NCBI RefSeq assembly: GCF_001953865.1
Contig: NZ_MQUQ01000015.1
Location: 660,873-724,872, forward strand
Length of the DNA stretch: 64,000 nt
Direction of reading: 5' to 3'
Source of the DNA: Amycolatopsis coloradensis
GTDB lineage: Bacteria; Actinomycetota; Actinomycetes; Mycobacteriales; Pseudonocardiaceae
Part shown: piece by piece, positions 41,104 to 50,135 of the stretch
How positions within the stretch are numbered: position 1 is the first letter of the stretch
Layout: every line of letters begins with the position of its first letter
Notes under the pieces: model-generated
Seen by the model: the letters and a program-made list of their open reading frames with translations, nothing else
What the model was told of the DNA's origin: nothing
Databases searched by the model: none
Position numbers and translations under genes: made by a program

Positions 41104-41275
41104 GTCAAGGTTCTACCGAAGACCGCTGGTCTTCTCCTGGTCATCTGGCTTGGAGAACGAAGGCCCCGCTAGGGCGGGCGACCCGCGCAGGAGGAACGAG
41201 GCTCGCTCGCGACGTTATCCGTCGCTTGCCCTGACGCCCCGCGCCTGTCTGCGCTGGGGCGTTTCGTCGTTTCAG
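41104..41275 (+). promoter_or_regulatory. Likely rplJ (L10) leader region
   Basis: The 383-bp gap between the membrane gene and rplJ holds a structured leader. GAAGACCGCTGGTCTTC (41117-41133) forms a short stem. ACGCCCC at 41234-41240 pairs with GGGGCGT at 41256-41262, followed by TTTCGTCGTTT, like an attenuator. L10 leaders that bind L10(L12)4 are known from many bacteria. The exact boundaries and promoter are not clear from sequence alone. Confidence 0.5.
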
Positions 41276-41319
41276 GGCTCTCAAGGCCAGTGGACCACTA
41301 GCCAAGAGAGGAGGCGACC

Positions 41320-41871
41320 ATGGCGAAGCCCGACAAGGAGGCGGCCGTCGCCGAGATCGCGGAGAGCTTCCGCAGCAGCTCGGCCACAGTCGTTACCCAG
41401 TACACCGGCCTCTCCGTGTCCCAGCTGTCCCAGCTGCGCCGCGCTCTCGGCACCAGTGCCAAGTACCGGGTCGCGAAGAACACCCTCGTCAAGCGTGCCG
41501 CCACGGACGCCGGCATCGAGGGCCTTGAAGACCTGTTCGTCGGCCCGACCGCCATCGCCTTCGTCGAAGGTGAAGCTGTTGACGCCGCGAAGGCGCTTCG
41601 CGACTTCGCGAAGGACAACAACGCGCTTGTGATCAAGGGCGGCTTCATGGACGGCAAGACGCTGTCCGTGGACGAGATCAACAAGATCGCCGATCTCGAC
41701 AGCCGTGAGGTCCTGCTCGCCAAGGCGGCGGGCGCGTTCAAGGCGAAGCTGTCCCAGGCCGCCGCGCTGTTCCAGGCGCCGGCGTCCCAGGTCGCTCGCC
41801 TGGCTGCCGCGCTGGAGGAAAAGCAGCGCAACGCCGGTACCGAAGCAGCCGAAGCACCCGCCGAGAGCTGA
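41320..41871 (+). CDS. rplJ: 50S ribosomal protein L10 (183 aa)
   Basis: The protein starts MAKPDKEAAVAEIAESFRSSSATVVTQYTGLSVSQLSQLRRALG and includes YRVAKNTLVKRA, the L10 rRNA-binding signature. The C-terminal helix (VARLAAALEEKQRNAG) binds L7/L12 dimers. Ribosome site AGAGGAGG precedes ATG. It is followed by rplL at 48 nt in one operon. Confidence 0.98.
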   Translation: MAKPDKEAAVAEIAESFRSSSATVVTQYTGLSVSQLSQLRRALGTSAKYRVAKNTLVKRAATDAGIEGLEDLFVGPTAIAFVEGEAVDAAKALRDFAKDNNALVIKGGFMDGKTLSVDEINKIADLDSREVLLAKAAGAFKAKLSQAAALFQAPASQVARLAAALEEKQRNAGTEAAEAPAES

Positions 41872-41919
41872 ACACCCCCCACCCCGAACTTTTAGTTCGT
41901 TTCAGAGAGGAAAGCCACC

Positions 41920-42306
41920 ATGGCGAAGCTGAGCACCACCGAGCTGATCGACGCCTTCAAGGAGCTCACCCTTCTTGAGCTGTCCGAGTTCGTGAAGGAA
42001 TTCGAGGACACCTTCGACGTGACCGCGGCCGCCCCGGCTGCCGTCGTCGCCGCCGCGCCGGGTGCCGCTGCCGCCCCGGCCGCCGAGGAGCAGGACGAGT
42101 TCGACGTCGTTCTCGAGTCCGCTGGTGAGAAGAAGATCCAGGTCATCAAGGTCGTCCGTGAGGTCGTCTCGGGCCTGGGCCTGAAGGAGGCCAAGGAGCT
42201 GGTCGAGGCCGCTCCCAAGGCCCTCCTGGAGAAGGTCGACAAGGAGGCCGCCGAGGCCGCCAAGGAGAAGCTCGAGGCCGCGGGCGCCAAGATCGCCATC
42301 AAGTGA
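41920..42306 (+). CDS. rplL: 50S ribosomal protein L7/L12 (128 aa)
   Basis: The N-terminal dimerisation domain (LSTTELIDAFKELTLLELSEFVKEFE), the Ala-rich hinge (AAAPAAVVAAAPGAAAAP) and the C-terminal factor-binding domain (EKKIQVIKVVREVVSGLGLKEAKELVEAAPK) are complete. Multiple copies bind L10 to form the stalk. A perfect terminator follows at 42340. Confidence 0.98.
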   Translation: MAKLSTTELIDAFKELTLLELSEFVKEFEDTFDVTAAAPAAVVAAAPGAAAAPAAEEQDEFDVVLESAGEKKIQVIKVVREVVSGLGLKEAKELVEAAPKALLEKVDKEAAEAAKEKLEAAGAKIAIK

Positions 42307-42339
42307 TCTCGGGCGCGTCAGCGCCTACCGCAGCACCGT

Positions 42340-42378
42340 CGAAGGGGCGGGCATCCAGCACGGATGCCCGCCCCTTCG
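42340..42378 (+). terminator. rplJL terminator
   Basis: CGAAGGGGCGGGCATCC (42340-42356) and 42362-42378 are perfect 17-bp arms with a five-nt loop, 34 nt after rplL. Confidence 0.92.
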
Positions 42379-42404
42379 CTGTCCCCGGCCTCCTGCGCGC
42401 TTCG

Positions 42405-42546
42405 ACTTTCGCGGGCTAAGTGTGACGCGTAGCCACGCTAAGCACCTGAGCCCCCAGGTGCGTTTCGCCCCCTAATCGCGATCCGGGGCCAGGGGTGGGA
42501 GGGGCCCGGCGGCAGGTCCGCTGACCTGCGTTTAGCCCCCTAATCG
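42405..42546. repeat. Three TTAG/CTAA inverted repeats, one decayed
   Basis: A degenerate copy (ACTTTCG-cggg-CTAAGTG, 42405-42422), CGTTTCG-cccc-CTAATCG (42461-42478) and CGTTTAG-cccc-CTAATCG (42529-42546) lie in the 508-bp gap between rplL and the mce operon. Other contents of the gap are the rplL terminator and, near 42650-42670, the short palindromes ACCCGCGGGT and CTGGCCAG. The latter may belong to the mce promoter, which I cannot place exactly. Confidence 0.75.
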
Positions 42547-42814
42547 CGACGCGGCAGCGCGCTGACCTGGGCGAGGGGGCGTCGTGGATCTGCGGGTGGA
42601 AGTGACGTGCACTACGGTGCTGCAAGCGGTGCACGGGCTGCGCGAAAAGTTACCCGCGGGTCTGGCCAGAAAAGAAAACTGGTGAGTAACCTGTTCGCAC
42701 TCAGCTCGTTGCACCTGGTTGACGCGGGTATCGCTGCGCGGACGCATGCGCCCTCCCGAGCCAGTGGGACGGGAAGGCAGTGCGCGACGACGCGGAACAG
42801 CTCCTGGAGGTGCG

Positions 42815-43984
42815 ATGGGTGCCGAGGTGGTCATCGAAGGTCTGAGCAAGTCCTTCGGTAAGCAGGCCATCTGGCGGGACGTCACGCTGACCCTGCCTCC
42901 GGGCGAGGTTTCGGCGATGCTCGGTCCGTCCGGAACCGGTAAGTCCGTCTTCTTGAAGTCGATGATCGGTCTGCTCAAGCCGGACCGCGGCCGTTGCATG
43001 ATCAACGGCGTCGACATCGTGACGTGCTCCGAACACCAGCTCTACGAGGTGCGCAAGCTCTTCGGCGTCCTCTTCCAGGACGGCGCGCTCTTCGGCTCGA
43101 TGAACCTCTACGACAACGTGGCGTTCCCTCTGCGCGAGCACACGAAGAAGTCGGAGACCGAGGTCCGCCGGATCGTCCTCGAGAAGCTCGAGATGACCGG
43201 TCTCAACGGCGCCGACAAGAAGCTGCCCGGCGAGATCTCCGGCGGTATGCGCAAGCGCGCCGGCCTCGCCCGCGCCCTGGTGCTCGACCCGCAGATCATC
43301 CTGGTCGACGAGCCGGACTCCGGCCTCGACCCGGTCCGCACCACCTACATCTCCCAGCTCTTCCTCGACGTCAACGCGCAGATCGACGCGACGTTCCTGA
43401 TCGTCACGCACAACATCAACCTCGCCCGCACCGTCCCGGACAACCTGGGCATGCTCTTCCGCAAGGAACTGGTCATGTTCGGCCCGCGTGAGGTGCTGCT
43501 GACCAGTGAGGAGCCGGTCGTCAAGCAGTTCCTCAACGGCAAGATGGACGGCCCCATCGGCATGAGCGAGGAGAAGGATTCGGCCCAGCTCGCCGCCGAG
43601 CGCGCGATGTTCGAGGCCGGTCACCACTCGGGCGGTGTCGAGGACGTCAGCGGGGTGCCGCCGCAGATGCAGCCGACGCCGGGCGTGCCGACGCGGATGG
43701 GCGCGGTCCGCCGCAAGGACCGCGTCATGCAGATCCTCTCCGGTCTCCCGCACGAGGCGCAGCAGAGCATCATCGAGTCGCTCTCCACGGAGGAGCAGCA
43801 GCGCTACGGCGTCCGCCCGCAGCGGCTCGCCGCCGCGGGACATCGTTCGCAGCAGAGCGACGGCTCTATGCCGAACCACCACCAGGGGCGGCTGCCCGAC
43901 GACCAGGTCGCCCACATCCCGCATCCGGGAAGACCGGGCAACCACCGCATGCGGCCACATGATCCGGGGTCAGGTGGCGCGTGA
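42815..43984 (+). CDS. mkl: Mce transporter ATPase, Mkl/MceG-like (389 aa)
   Basis: The ABC domain has Walker A GPSGTGKS (37-44), Q-loop FQDG, signature SGGMRKRAG (142-150), Walker B IILVDE (161-166) and His199. Residues 250-389 form a long extension rich in Gln, His and Pro at its end, also found in mycobacterial MceG. The enzyme powers lipid import by the YrbE/Mce complex. ATG at 42815 follows GGAGG. Its end overlaps yrbEA as GTGA. In M. tuberculosis mkl is also between rplL and rpoB but unlinked to mce genes. Confidence 0.95.
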   Translation: MGAEVVIEGLSKSFGKQAIWRDVTLTLPPGEVSAMLGPSGTGKSVFLKSMIGLLKPDRGRCMINGVDIVTCSEHQLYEVRKLFGVLFQDGALFGSMNLYDNVAFPLREHTKKSETEVRRIVLEKLEMTGLNGADKKLPGEISGGMRKRAGLARALVLDPQIILVDEPDSGLDPVRTTYISQLFLDVNAQIDATFLIVTHNINLARTVPDNLGMLFRKELVMFGPREVLLTSEEPVVKQFLNGKMDGPIGMSEEKDSAQLAAERAMFEAGHHSGGVEDVSGVPPQMQPTPGVPTRMGAVRRKDRVMQILSGLPHEAQQSIIESLSTEEQQRYGVRPQRLAAAGHRSQQSDGSMPNHHQGRLPDDQVAHIPHPGRPGNHRMRPHDPGSGGA

Positions 43985-44775
43985 GCTCTCCCGCTTCATC
44001 GGCGAAGATCCCCGGCATCGGCATGGTGCGCGAGACCGGGAACCTGTTCGCTCTCGGCCTCGACATCGTTCGTGGCATCTTCCAGCGCCCGTTCCAGCTG
44101 CGGGAGTTCATCCAGCAGGCCTGGTTCATCGCCAGCGTCACGATCCTGCCGACGGCGCTCGTCGCGATCCCGTTCGGCGCGGTCATCTCGCTGCAGTTCG
44201 GTTCGCTCGCCCGCCAGCTCGGCGCCCAGTCCTACACGGGCGCCGGGTCGGTGCTCGCCACCGTGCAACAGGCCAGTCCGCTGGTCACCGCGCTGCTGGT
44301 CGCGGGCGCCGGCGGTAGCGCGGTCTGCGCGGACATCGGCGCGCGGACGATCCGTGAAGAGATCGACGCCATGGAGGTGCTCGGCGTCTCCGCGGTGCAG
44401 CGGCTGATCGTGCCGCGGGTGCTCGCGATGATGCTGGTGGCGCTCCTGCTGAACGGCATGGTCAGCGTCATCGGTGTGCTCGGCGGGTACTTCTTCAACG
44501 TCGTCCTCCAGGGCGGGACGCCGGGCGCGTACCTGGCGAGCTTCTCCGCGCTGGCCCAGCTCCCGGACCTCTGGGTCGGCGAGCTGAAGGCGCTGATCTT
44601 CGGCTTCATCGCCGCGGTCGTCGCCTCCTACCGGGGACTGAATCCGTCCGGCGGCCCGAAGGGCGTCGGGGACGCGGTGAACCAGGCTGTGGTCATCACG
44701 TTCCTCATGCTGTTCGTGGTGAACTTCGTGATCACGCTGATCTACCTGCAGATCGTGCCCGGAAAGCTGGACTGA
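43981..44775 (+). CDS. yrbEA: YrbEA / MlaE-type permease (264 aa)
   Basis: This is one of two permeases that, with Mkl and the Mce proteins, form the importer. Five to six membrane helices are seen. The conserved stretch VAGAGGSAVCADIGARTIREEIDAMEVLGVSAVQRLIVPRVLA is the MlaE EQ-loop-like contact with the ATPase. It starts by a four-nt overlap with mkl and ends three nt before the second permease. Confidence 0.96.
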   Translation: MSSPASSAKIPGIGMVRETGNLFALGLDIVRGIFQRPFQLREFIQQAWFIASVTILPTALVAIPFGAVISLQFGSLARQLGAQSYTGAGSVLATVQQASPLVTALLVAGAGGSAVCADIGARTIREEIDAMEVLGVSAVQRLIVPRVLAMMLVALLLNGMVSVIGVLGGYFFNVVLQGGTPGAYLASFSALAQLPDLWVGELKALIFGFIAAVVASYRGLNPSGGPKGVGDAVNQAVVITFLMLFVVNFVITLIYLQIVPGKLD

Positions 44776-44778
44776 CGC

Positions 44779-45615
44779 ATGACCTTCCTCACCCGCGCCA
44801 AGGGGGTTGCCAACCGTCCTTTGCAGACACTGGACAACCTCGGCGACCAGATGTCGTTCTACGGCCGCGCGTTGTTGTGGACGCCGCGGACGCTGCGCCG
44901 CTACACCAAAGAGGTCCTGCGGCTGCTGGCCGAGGTGAGTTTCGGTTCCGGCTCGCTCGCCGTCATCGGCGGCACGGTCGGCGTCATGGTCGGCCTGACC
45001 TTGTTCACCGGTGTTCTCGTCGGCCTTCAGGGTTACTCGGCGCTGAACTCGATCGGCACCTCGGCCTTCACCGGCTTCCTGACCGCGTTCTTCAACACCC
45101 GTGAGATCGCGCCGCTGGTCGCGGGCCTCGCGCTGTCGGCGACGGTGGGCGCCGGGTTCACCGCCCAGCTGGGCGCGATGCGGATCTCGGAGGAGATCGA
45201 CGCGCTCGAGGTCATGGGTGTGCCGAGCCTGCCGTACCTGGTGACCACGCGGATCATCGCCGGTTTCGTCGCGGTCATCCCGCTGTACGTGATCGGCCTG
45301 CTGAGTTCGTATCTGGCGTCCCGGCTGGTCGTTATCTATATCTACAACCAGTCAGCGGGTACCTACGACCATTATTTCGACCTGTTCCTACCACCACAGG
45401 ATGTGTTGTATTCGTTCATCAAGGTGCTGTTGTTCAGCGTCTTGATCATCCTGTCCCATTGCTATTTCGGATACCGGGCCTCCGGTGGTCCCGCCGGTGT
45501 CGGCGTGGCGGTCGGCAAGGCGGTCCGGCTGAGCATCGTCACGGTGTCCATCATGAACTTCTTCATCGGTTTCGCGATCTGGGGAACCGACGTCACGGTG
45601 AGGATCGCAGGATGA
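44779..45615 (+). CDS. yrbEB: YrbEB / MlaE-type permease (278 aa)
   Basis: This is the partner permease. ALSATVGAGFTAQLGAMRISEEIDALEVMGVPSLPYLVTTRIIAG is the MlaE signature, and the N-terminus is of the YrbEB kind (FYGRALLWTPRTLRRYTKEVLRLLAEV). It has about six hydrophobic helices. Its stop overlaps the mceA start (ATGA). Confidence 0.96.
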   Translation: MTFLTRAKGVANRPLQTLDNLGDQMSFYGRALLWTPRTLRRYTKEVLRLLAEVSFGSGSLAVIGGTVGVMVGLTLFTGVLVGLQGYSALNSIGTSAFTGFLTAFFNTREIAPLVAGLALSATVGAGFTAQLGAMRISEEIDALEVMGVPSLPYLVTTRIIAGFVAVIPLYVIGLLSSYLASRLVVIYIYNQSAGTYDHYFDLFLPPQDVLYSFIKVLLFSVLIILSHCYFGYRASGGPAGVGVAVGKAVRLSIVTVSIMNFFIGFAIWGTDVTVRIAG

Positions 45616-46949
45616 TCGCGACAGTCCGGCGCAGGCTTCTCGGTCTGTTGCTTGTCGCCTTGCTCATCGGCGGGGTGGCCTTGAGCATCGCGCTGTACCA
45701 ACGCGCTTTCACGCCCGTGGTGAGCGTGAAGCTCCAGTCGGGCAGCATCGGGAACCAGCTGCTGAAGCAGTCGGACGTGAAGGTCCGCGGGCTCATCGTC
45801 GGTTCGGTGAAGGACATCGCCGCGACGACGGAGGGCGCCGAACTCACGCTCGCGCTGAATCCGGAGTCGGCGAAACTGATCCCCCAGAACGTTTCCGCGC
45901 GATTCCTGCCGAAGACGTTGTTCGGTGAGCGTTTCGTTTCCCTCGAAATCCCGGAAGTCCCCTCGGCGAAGACGATCGCCGAGGGCGACGTGATCACGCA
46001 AGACCGCACGTCCAGCGCCGTCGAACTCGAGCAGGCCTTCGCCCATTTGATGCCGGTGCTTCAGGCGGTTCAGCCGCAGAAGCTTTCGAGCACGCTTTCG
46101 GCGATCTCCACCGCGCTCAACGGCCGCGGCGACCAGCTCGGCGACACCCTCGCGCAGCTCGGCACCTACGTCGGCGACCTGAATCCCCACGAGCCCCAGC
46201 TCCAGCAGAACCTCAAGGAGCTGGCCGAGTTCTCGGACAACCTCAACGCCGTCGCCCCGGATCTGGTGCAGACCTTGGACAACCTGAGCACGACCACGCG
46301 CACCGTGGCCGACCAGAAGATGAACCTGCAGAACCTCTACGGCAGCGTCACCCAGGCTTCGGTCGATCTGCAGACGTTCCTGCGGAACAACGCCGACAAC
46401 CTGATCCGCCTCGCCGACAGCGCCCGCCCGACGGCGGAACTGCTGGCGAAGTACGCGCCGGAGTACCCCTGCGTGATCGGGCAGATGGCCGCCAATCTGC
46501 CGAAGATCGACAAGGCGCTCGGCAAGGGCACGAACCGGCCCGGTCTGCACGCGACCATCGAGGTCACCGTCAACCGCGGGCCGTACCTGCCCGGCAAGGA
46601 CGAGCCGCGGTTCGAGGACAAACGCGGTCCGCGCTGCTACGACCTGAAGCAGTTCCCGGACCCGTTCCCGCAGTACCCGCCGGACGGCCCGATCAAGGAC
46701 GGCAGCACGGTCAAACCGCCGGCGCGGTCGGCCAACGACGGCCTTTCACCCTCGAACGGTTTCGCCAACGTAGGCGGTTACAACGGCGGGGGAGCGCCCG
46801 GCGGTAGCCCGTCCTACAGCACTTCCGAATCGGACTTCCTCGCGCAGCTGGTCGCCCCGCAGGTCGGCATGGCCGCCTCGGACGTGCCCGGCTGGGGCTC
46901 GCTGCTCGTCGGGCCGCTCTATCGGGGAGCGGAGGTGCACGTCCAGTGA
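45612..46949 (+). CDS. mceA: MCE-family protein MceA (445 aa)
   Basis: A single N-terminal membrane helix (LLGLLLVALLIGGVALSIAL) precedes the MCE/MlaD beta domain (about 35-110: LKQSDVKVRGLIVGSVKDIAATTEGAELTLAL, FLPKTLFGERFVSLEIP). A long helical segment follows (about 130-290) that would build the periplasmic tunnel. A Pro/Gly-rich tail (FPQYPPDGPIKDG) ends the protein. Its place as first mce gene fits the A position. It overlaps mceB by GTGA. Confidence 0.94.
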   Translation: MIATVRRRLLGLLLVALLIGGVALSIALYQRAFTPVVSVKLQSGSIGNQLLKQSDVKVRGLIVGSVKDIAATTEGAELTLALNPESAKLIPQNVSARFLPKTLFGERFVSLEIPEVPSAKTIAEGDVITQDRTSSAVELEQAFAHLMPVLQAVQPQKLSSTLSAISTALNGRGDQLGDTLAQLGTYVGDLNPHEPQLQQNLKELAEFSDNLNAVAPDLVQTLDNLSTTTRTVADQKMNLQNLYGSVTQASVDLQTFLRNNADNLIRLADSARPTAELLAKYAPEYPCVIGQMAANLPKIDKALGKGTNRPGLHATIEVTVNRGPYLPGKDEPRFEDKRGPRCYDLKQFPDPFPQYPPDGPIKDGSTVKPPARSANDGLSPSNGFANVGGYNGGGAPGGSPSYSTSESDFLAQLVAPQVGMAASDVPGWGSLLVGPLYRGAEVHVQ

Positions 46950-47977
46950 GGGGACTGCTCGCACCGCTGATCAAGCTCTGCGTCTTCGTCGTGATCACCG
47001 TGCTGTTCACGACGATCCTCGGGATCAGCATCGCCAACATCAACACCACCAGCACCAACGCCTACAAGGCGCGCTTCAGCGACGCGACCCTGGTGCTGCC
47101 CAACGACGACGTCCGTATCGCGGGCGTCCGGGTCGGGCAGGTCAAGGAGGTCCGCATCGTCGACCGCCGCCAGGCCGAGATCGAGTTCGAAGTGGACGCC
47201 GGCCGCAAACTGCCCGCCGGGGTGACCGCGCAGATCAAGTTCCGGAACCTGGTCGGCCAGCGCTACCTCTCGCTCGGGCAGGGCACCGACTCCTCCGGTA
47301 AGACGCTGGAGCCCGGCGGCAACATCCCGCTGGAGCGGACCACGCCCGCGCTCGACCTGACGCAGCTGTTCAACGGCTTCAAGCCGCTGTTCACCGCGCT
47401 CAACCCGGACGACATCAACAAGCTGTCCTACGAGGTCATCCAGGTCTTGCAGGGTGAAGGCGGCACGATCGAAAGCCTGCTGCGGCACACCGCGTCGCTG
47501 GCCACCACGATCTCCGACAAGGACCAGGTGATCGGTGAGGTCATCGACAACCTGAACTCGGTGCTCGACACGGTCAACGCGCATACGCCGCAGCTGAACG
47601 ACCTGATCGTCAAGTTGCAGCAGCTGGTGTCGGGGCTGGCCGCGGACCGCGAGCCGATCGGCGACGCCATCGCTTCGCTCGGCACCCTCGCCCAGACGAC
47701 GTCCGGCCTGCTCGGCGAGGCGCGCGAGCCGCTCAAGCAGGACATCGCCGCGCTCGGCACGCTGACGAAGAACCTCAACGACAGCCAGCCGATCGTCGAG
47801 CACTTCATCCAGTTCATGCCGCAGAAGGTGACGGCGCTGACCCGCACCGCCGACTACGGCTCCTGGTTCAACTTCTTCGCCTGTGAACTGACGGGAGCCG
47901 TCGCCCTGCCTCCGCTGATCAACGAGCCGATCAACCTGCCGCTGCTGCCGGTGAACCGGGCGAGGTGCACGGCATGA
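46946..47977 (+). CDS. mceB: MCE-family protein MceB (343 aa)
   Basis: The layout is the same as MceA: membrane helix (LCVFVVITVLFTTILGISI), MCE domain (LPNDDVRIAGVRVGQVKEVRIVDRRQAEIEFEV, RNLVGQRYLSLGQG) and helical tunnel segment. The C-terminus has FNFFACELTG and ends in LLPVNRARCTA. It overlaps mceC by four nt (ATGA). Confidence 0.94.
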   Translation: MRGLLAPLIKLCVFVVITVLFTTILGISIANINTTSTNAYKARFSDATLVLPNDDVRIAGVRVGQVKEVRIVDRRQAEIEFEVDAGRKLPAGVTAQIKFRNLVGQRYLSLGQGTDSSGKTLEPGGNIPLERTTPALDLTQLFNGFKPLFTALNPDDINKLSYEVIQVLQGEGGTIESLLRHTASLATTISDKDQVIGEVIDNLNSVLDTVNAHTPQLNDLIVKLQQLVSGLAADREPIGDAIASLGTLAQTTSGLLGEAREPLKQDIAALGTLTKNLNDSQPIVEHFIQFMPQKVTALTRTADYGSWFNFFACELTGAVALPPLINEPINLPLLPVNRARCTA

Positions 47978-48960
47978 AGTCGTTCCGGAAACGCAATCCG
48001 ATCCCGATCGCGCTGGTCGGTGTCTCGGTGCTGCTGCTCGGTTTCCTCGCCGCGCTCAACTCCGAGGACCTGCCGGTGATCGGCGGTGGGACGACCTACA
48101 GCGCGGACTTCAGCGAGGCTTCGGGCCTGCAGGAGGACAACGACGTCCGGGTGGCCGGGGTGAAGGTCGGCAAGGTCTCCGAGATCAAACTCGACGGCGA
48201 CAAGGTCCGGATCTCCTTCAAGGTCAAGGACGCCTGGCTCGGCGACAAGACCAGCGCGGCGATCAAGATCAAGACCGTGCTCGGCCAGAAGTACCTGGCG
48301 CTCGACCCGCAGGGGCAGCGCACGCTCGACCCGAGCGCGACCATCCCGCGCGATCGCACGGCGTCGCCGTTCGACGTACTCGACGCCTTCCGCGGGCTTT
48401 CGCAGACCGTCGACGACATCGACACCGCGCAGCTGGCGAAGAGCTTCGACGTCATCACGGAGACCTTCGCCGACACCCCGGCCGACGTGAAGGGCGCCCT
48501 GAACGGCCTTTCCCGGCTCTCGGACACGATCGCGTCGCGGGACTCGCAGCTCTCGACCCTGCTCGCGAACACGCGTCAGGTCTCGCAGACGCTCGTCGAC
48601 CGCGACGCCGAGTTCCAGAAGCTCCTCACCGACGGCAACAAGCTGCTCGGCGAGGTGTCCCGGCGCAAGGACGCGATCGCCGCGCTGCTGGACGGCTCGC
48701 GCAACCTCGCCACCCAGCTCAAGGGCCTGGTCGACGACAACGACGCGCAGCTCGACCCGGTGCTCACCCAGCTCGACCAGCTGACCTCGATGCTGCAGCG
48801 CAACCAGGACGCCCTCGGCCAGGGCATCGCGCGGTTCGCGCCGTTCATCCGGGTGTTCACGAACACGATCGGCAACGGCCGCTGGTTCGACAACTACATC
48901 TGCGGACTGGTCCTGCCGTCGTTCGGGCCGATCAACGAGAAGGGGTGCTACGAGAAATGA
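47974..48960 (+). CDS. mceC: MCE-family protein MceC (328 aa)
   Basis: ATG at 47974 overlaps the mceB stop. Membrane helix IALVGVSVLLLGFLAAL is followed by the MCE domain (GLQEDNDVRVAGVKVGKVSEIKLDGDKVRISFKV, VLGQKYLALDPQG) and a coiled helical region (about 130-290). The ending RWFDNYICGLVLPSFGP matches the conserved end of MceB/C-type proteins. It overlaps mceD by four nt. Confidence 0.94.
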   Translation: MKSFRKRNPIPIALVGVSVLLLGFLAALNSEDLPVIGGGTTYSADFSEASGLQEDNDVRVAGVKVGKVSEIKLDGDKVRISFKVKDAWLGDKTSAAIKIKTVLGQKYLALDPQGQRTLDPSATIPRDRTASPFDVLDAFRGLSQTVDDIDTAQLAKSFDVITETFADTPADVKGALNGLSRLSDTIASRDSQLSTLLANTRQVSQTLVDRDAEFQKLLTDGNKLLGEVSRRKDAIAALLDGSRNLATQLKGLVDDNDAQLDPVLTQLDQLTSMLQRNQDALGQGIARFAPFIRVFTNTIGNGRWFDNYICGLVLPSFGPINEKGCYEK

Positions 48961-50135
48961 GTACCCGTCTCGGAGCGGGCCTCGCCCGCGGTTTCACCAT
49001 CGCGATCGTGCTCGCGCTGGTGGTCGCCGGCGCGCTGTGGTGGACGCTCAAGGACGCCGGGCGCAACCACCTGACCGCCTACTTCGCCGGCGCCGTCGGC
49101 CTTTACGAGGGCAACAGCGTCCGCATGCTCGGCGTCGAAATGGGCACGATCACCAAGATCCAGCCCATGGGCAACCAGGTCCGCGTCGAACTCGAATACG
49201 ACCGCACGGTGGCGGTGCCCGCCGACGCGAAGGCGATCATCGTGTCGCCGTCGCTGGTCAGCGACCGCTACGTGCAGCTGGCCCCGGCCTACAAGGGCGG
49301 CCCGCGGATCGACGACGGCGCCGTCATCGGCCTCGATCGCACCGAGGTCCCGCTGGAGGTCGACGAACTCGCCGCCAGCCTTTCGCGGGTCAGCAAGTCG
49401 CTCGGCCCCAACGGCGCCAACAAGAACGGGTCGCTGTCGAACCTGCTCGACACCGCCGCGAAGAACTTCGACGGCAACGGGCAGGCACTGCACGACACGA
49501 TCACGAAACTCGGCCAGGCCGCGGGCACGTTGTCCGGGAACAAGGACGACCTGTTCAAGACCGTCGAAAACCTCGGCTCTTTCTCGCAGACGCTGGTGAA
49601 CAGCGACAAGCAGGTCCGCGACTTCGAGCGACAGCTCGCCGACGTCAGCGGATTCCTCGCGGGGGAGCGGGAAAACCTCGCGGCCACGGTGAAACAGCTG
49701 TCCGACACGCTCACCGCGGTGCAGGCGTTCATCGAGAAGAACCGCGACCGGCTCAAGTCCAATGTGGACAAGCTGGCGAGCGTGACCAAGGTGCTCGTCG
49801 ACCAGCGCGGCGCGCTCGCCGAGATCCTCGACGTCGCCCCGGTCGGCCTCGGGAACCTGGTCAACACCTACAACGCCTCGTCGGGCACGCTCGACGCGCG
49901 GGCCAACCTCAACGAACTCACCCAGCCCCCGCTGGTGATGGTGTGCAACCTGCTCAAGCAGACCCCGGACGCGCTCGACGCGCTGGGCGACGCGTGCAAG
50001 GGGGTCGCCGGTCTGGTCGACGGGTTGGTGCCGCTGCCGTCGATCGCGCAGGTGATCCAGTCCTCGCAGGCGGGCGAGCTGCCGCCGCTTCCGCTCCCCA
50101 TCGCGGGTCAGCTCTACGGATCGGCGGCGAAGTGA
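48957..50135 (+). CDS. mceD: MCE-family protein MceD (392 aa)
   Basis: Membrane helix FTIAIVLALVVAGALWWTL is followed by the MCE domain (LYEGNSVRMLGVEMGTITKIQPMGNQVRVELEY, VSDRYVQLAPAY) and a long helical segment (about 125-300). A C-terminal segment with paired Cys (MVCNLLKQTPDALDALGDACKG) follows. It ends TGATG, sharing one base with mceE, so termination and re-initiation are coupled. Confidence 0.94.
   Translation: MSTRLGAGLARGFTIAIVLALVVAGALWWTLKDAGRNHLTAYFAGAVGLYEGNSVRMLGVEMGTITKIQPMGNQVRVELEYDRTVAVPADAKAIIVSPSLVSDRYVQLAPAYKGGPRIDDGAVIGLDRTEVPLEVDELAASLSRVSKSLGPNGANKNGSLSNLLDTAAKNFDGNGQALHDTITKLGQAAGTLSGNKDDLFKTVENLGSFSQTLVNSDKQVRDFERQLADVSGFLAGERENLAATVKQLSDTLTAVQAFIEKNRDRLKSNVDKLASVTKVLVDQRGALAEILDVAPVGLGNLVNTYNASSGTLDARANLNELTQPPLVMVCNLLKQTPDALDALGDACKGVAGLVDGLVPLPSIAQVIQSSQAGELPPLPLPIAGQLYGSAAK

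Noticed and set aside
42650..42720. A defined mce promoter
   Set aside because: Short palindromes and GTTAC/GTAAC pieces are present, but no -35/-10 pair with proper spacing could be fixed.
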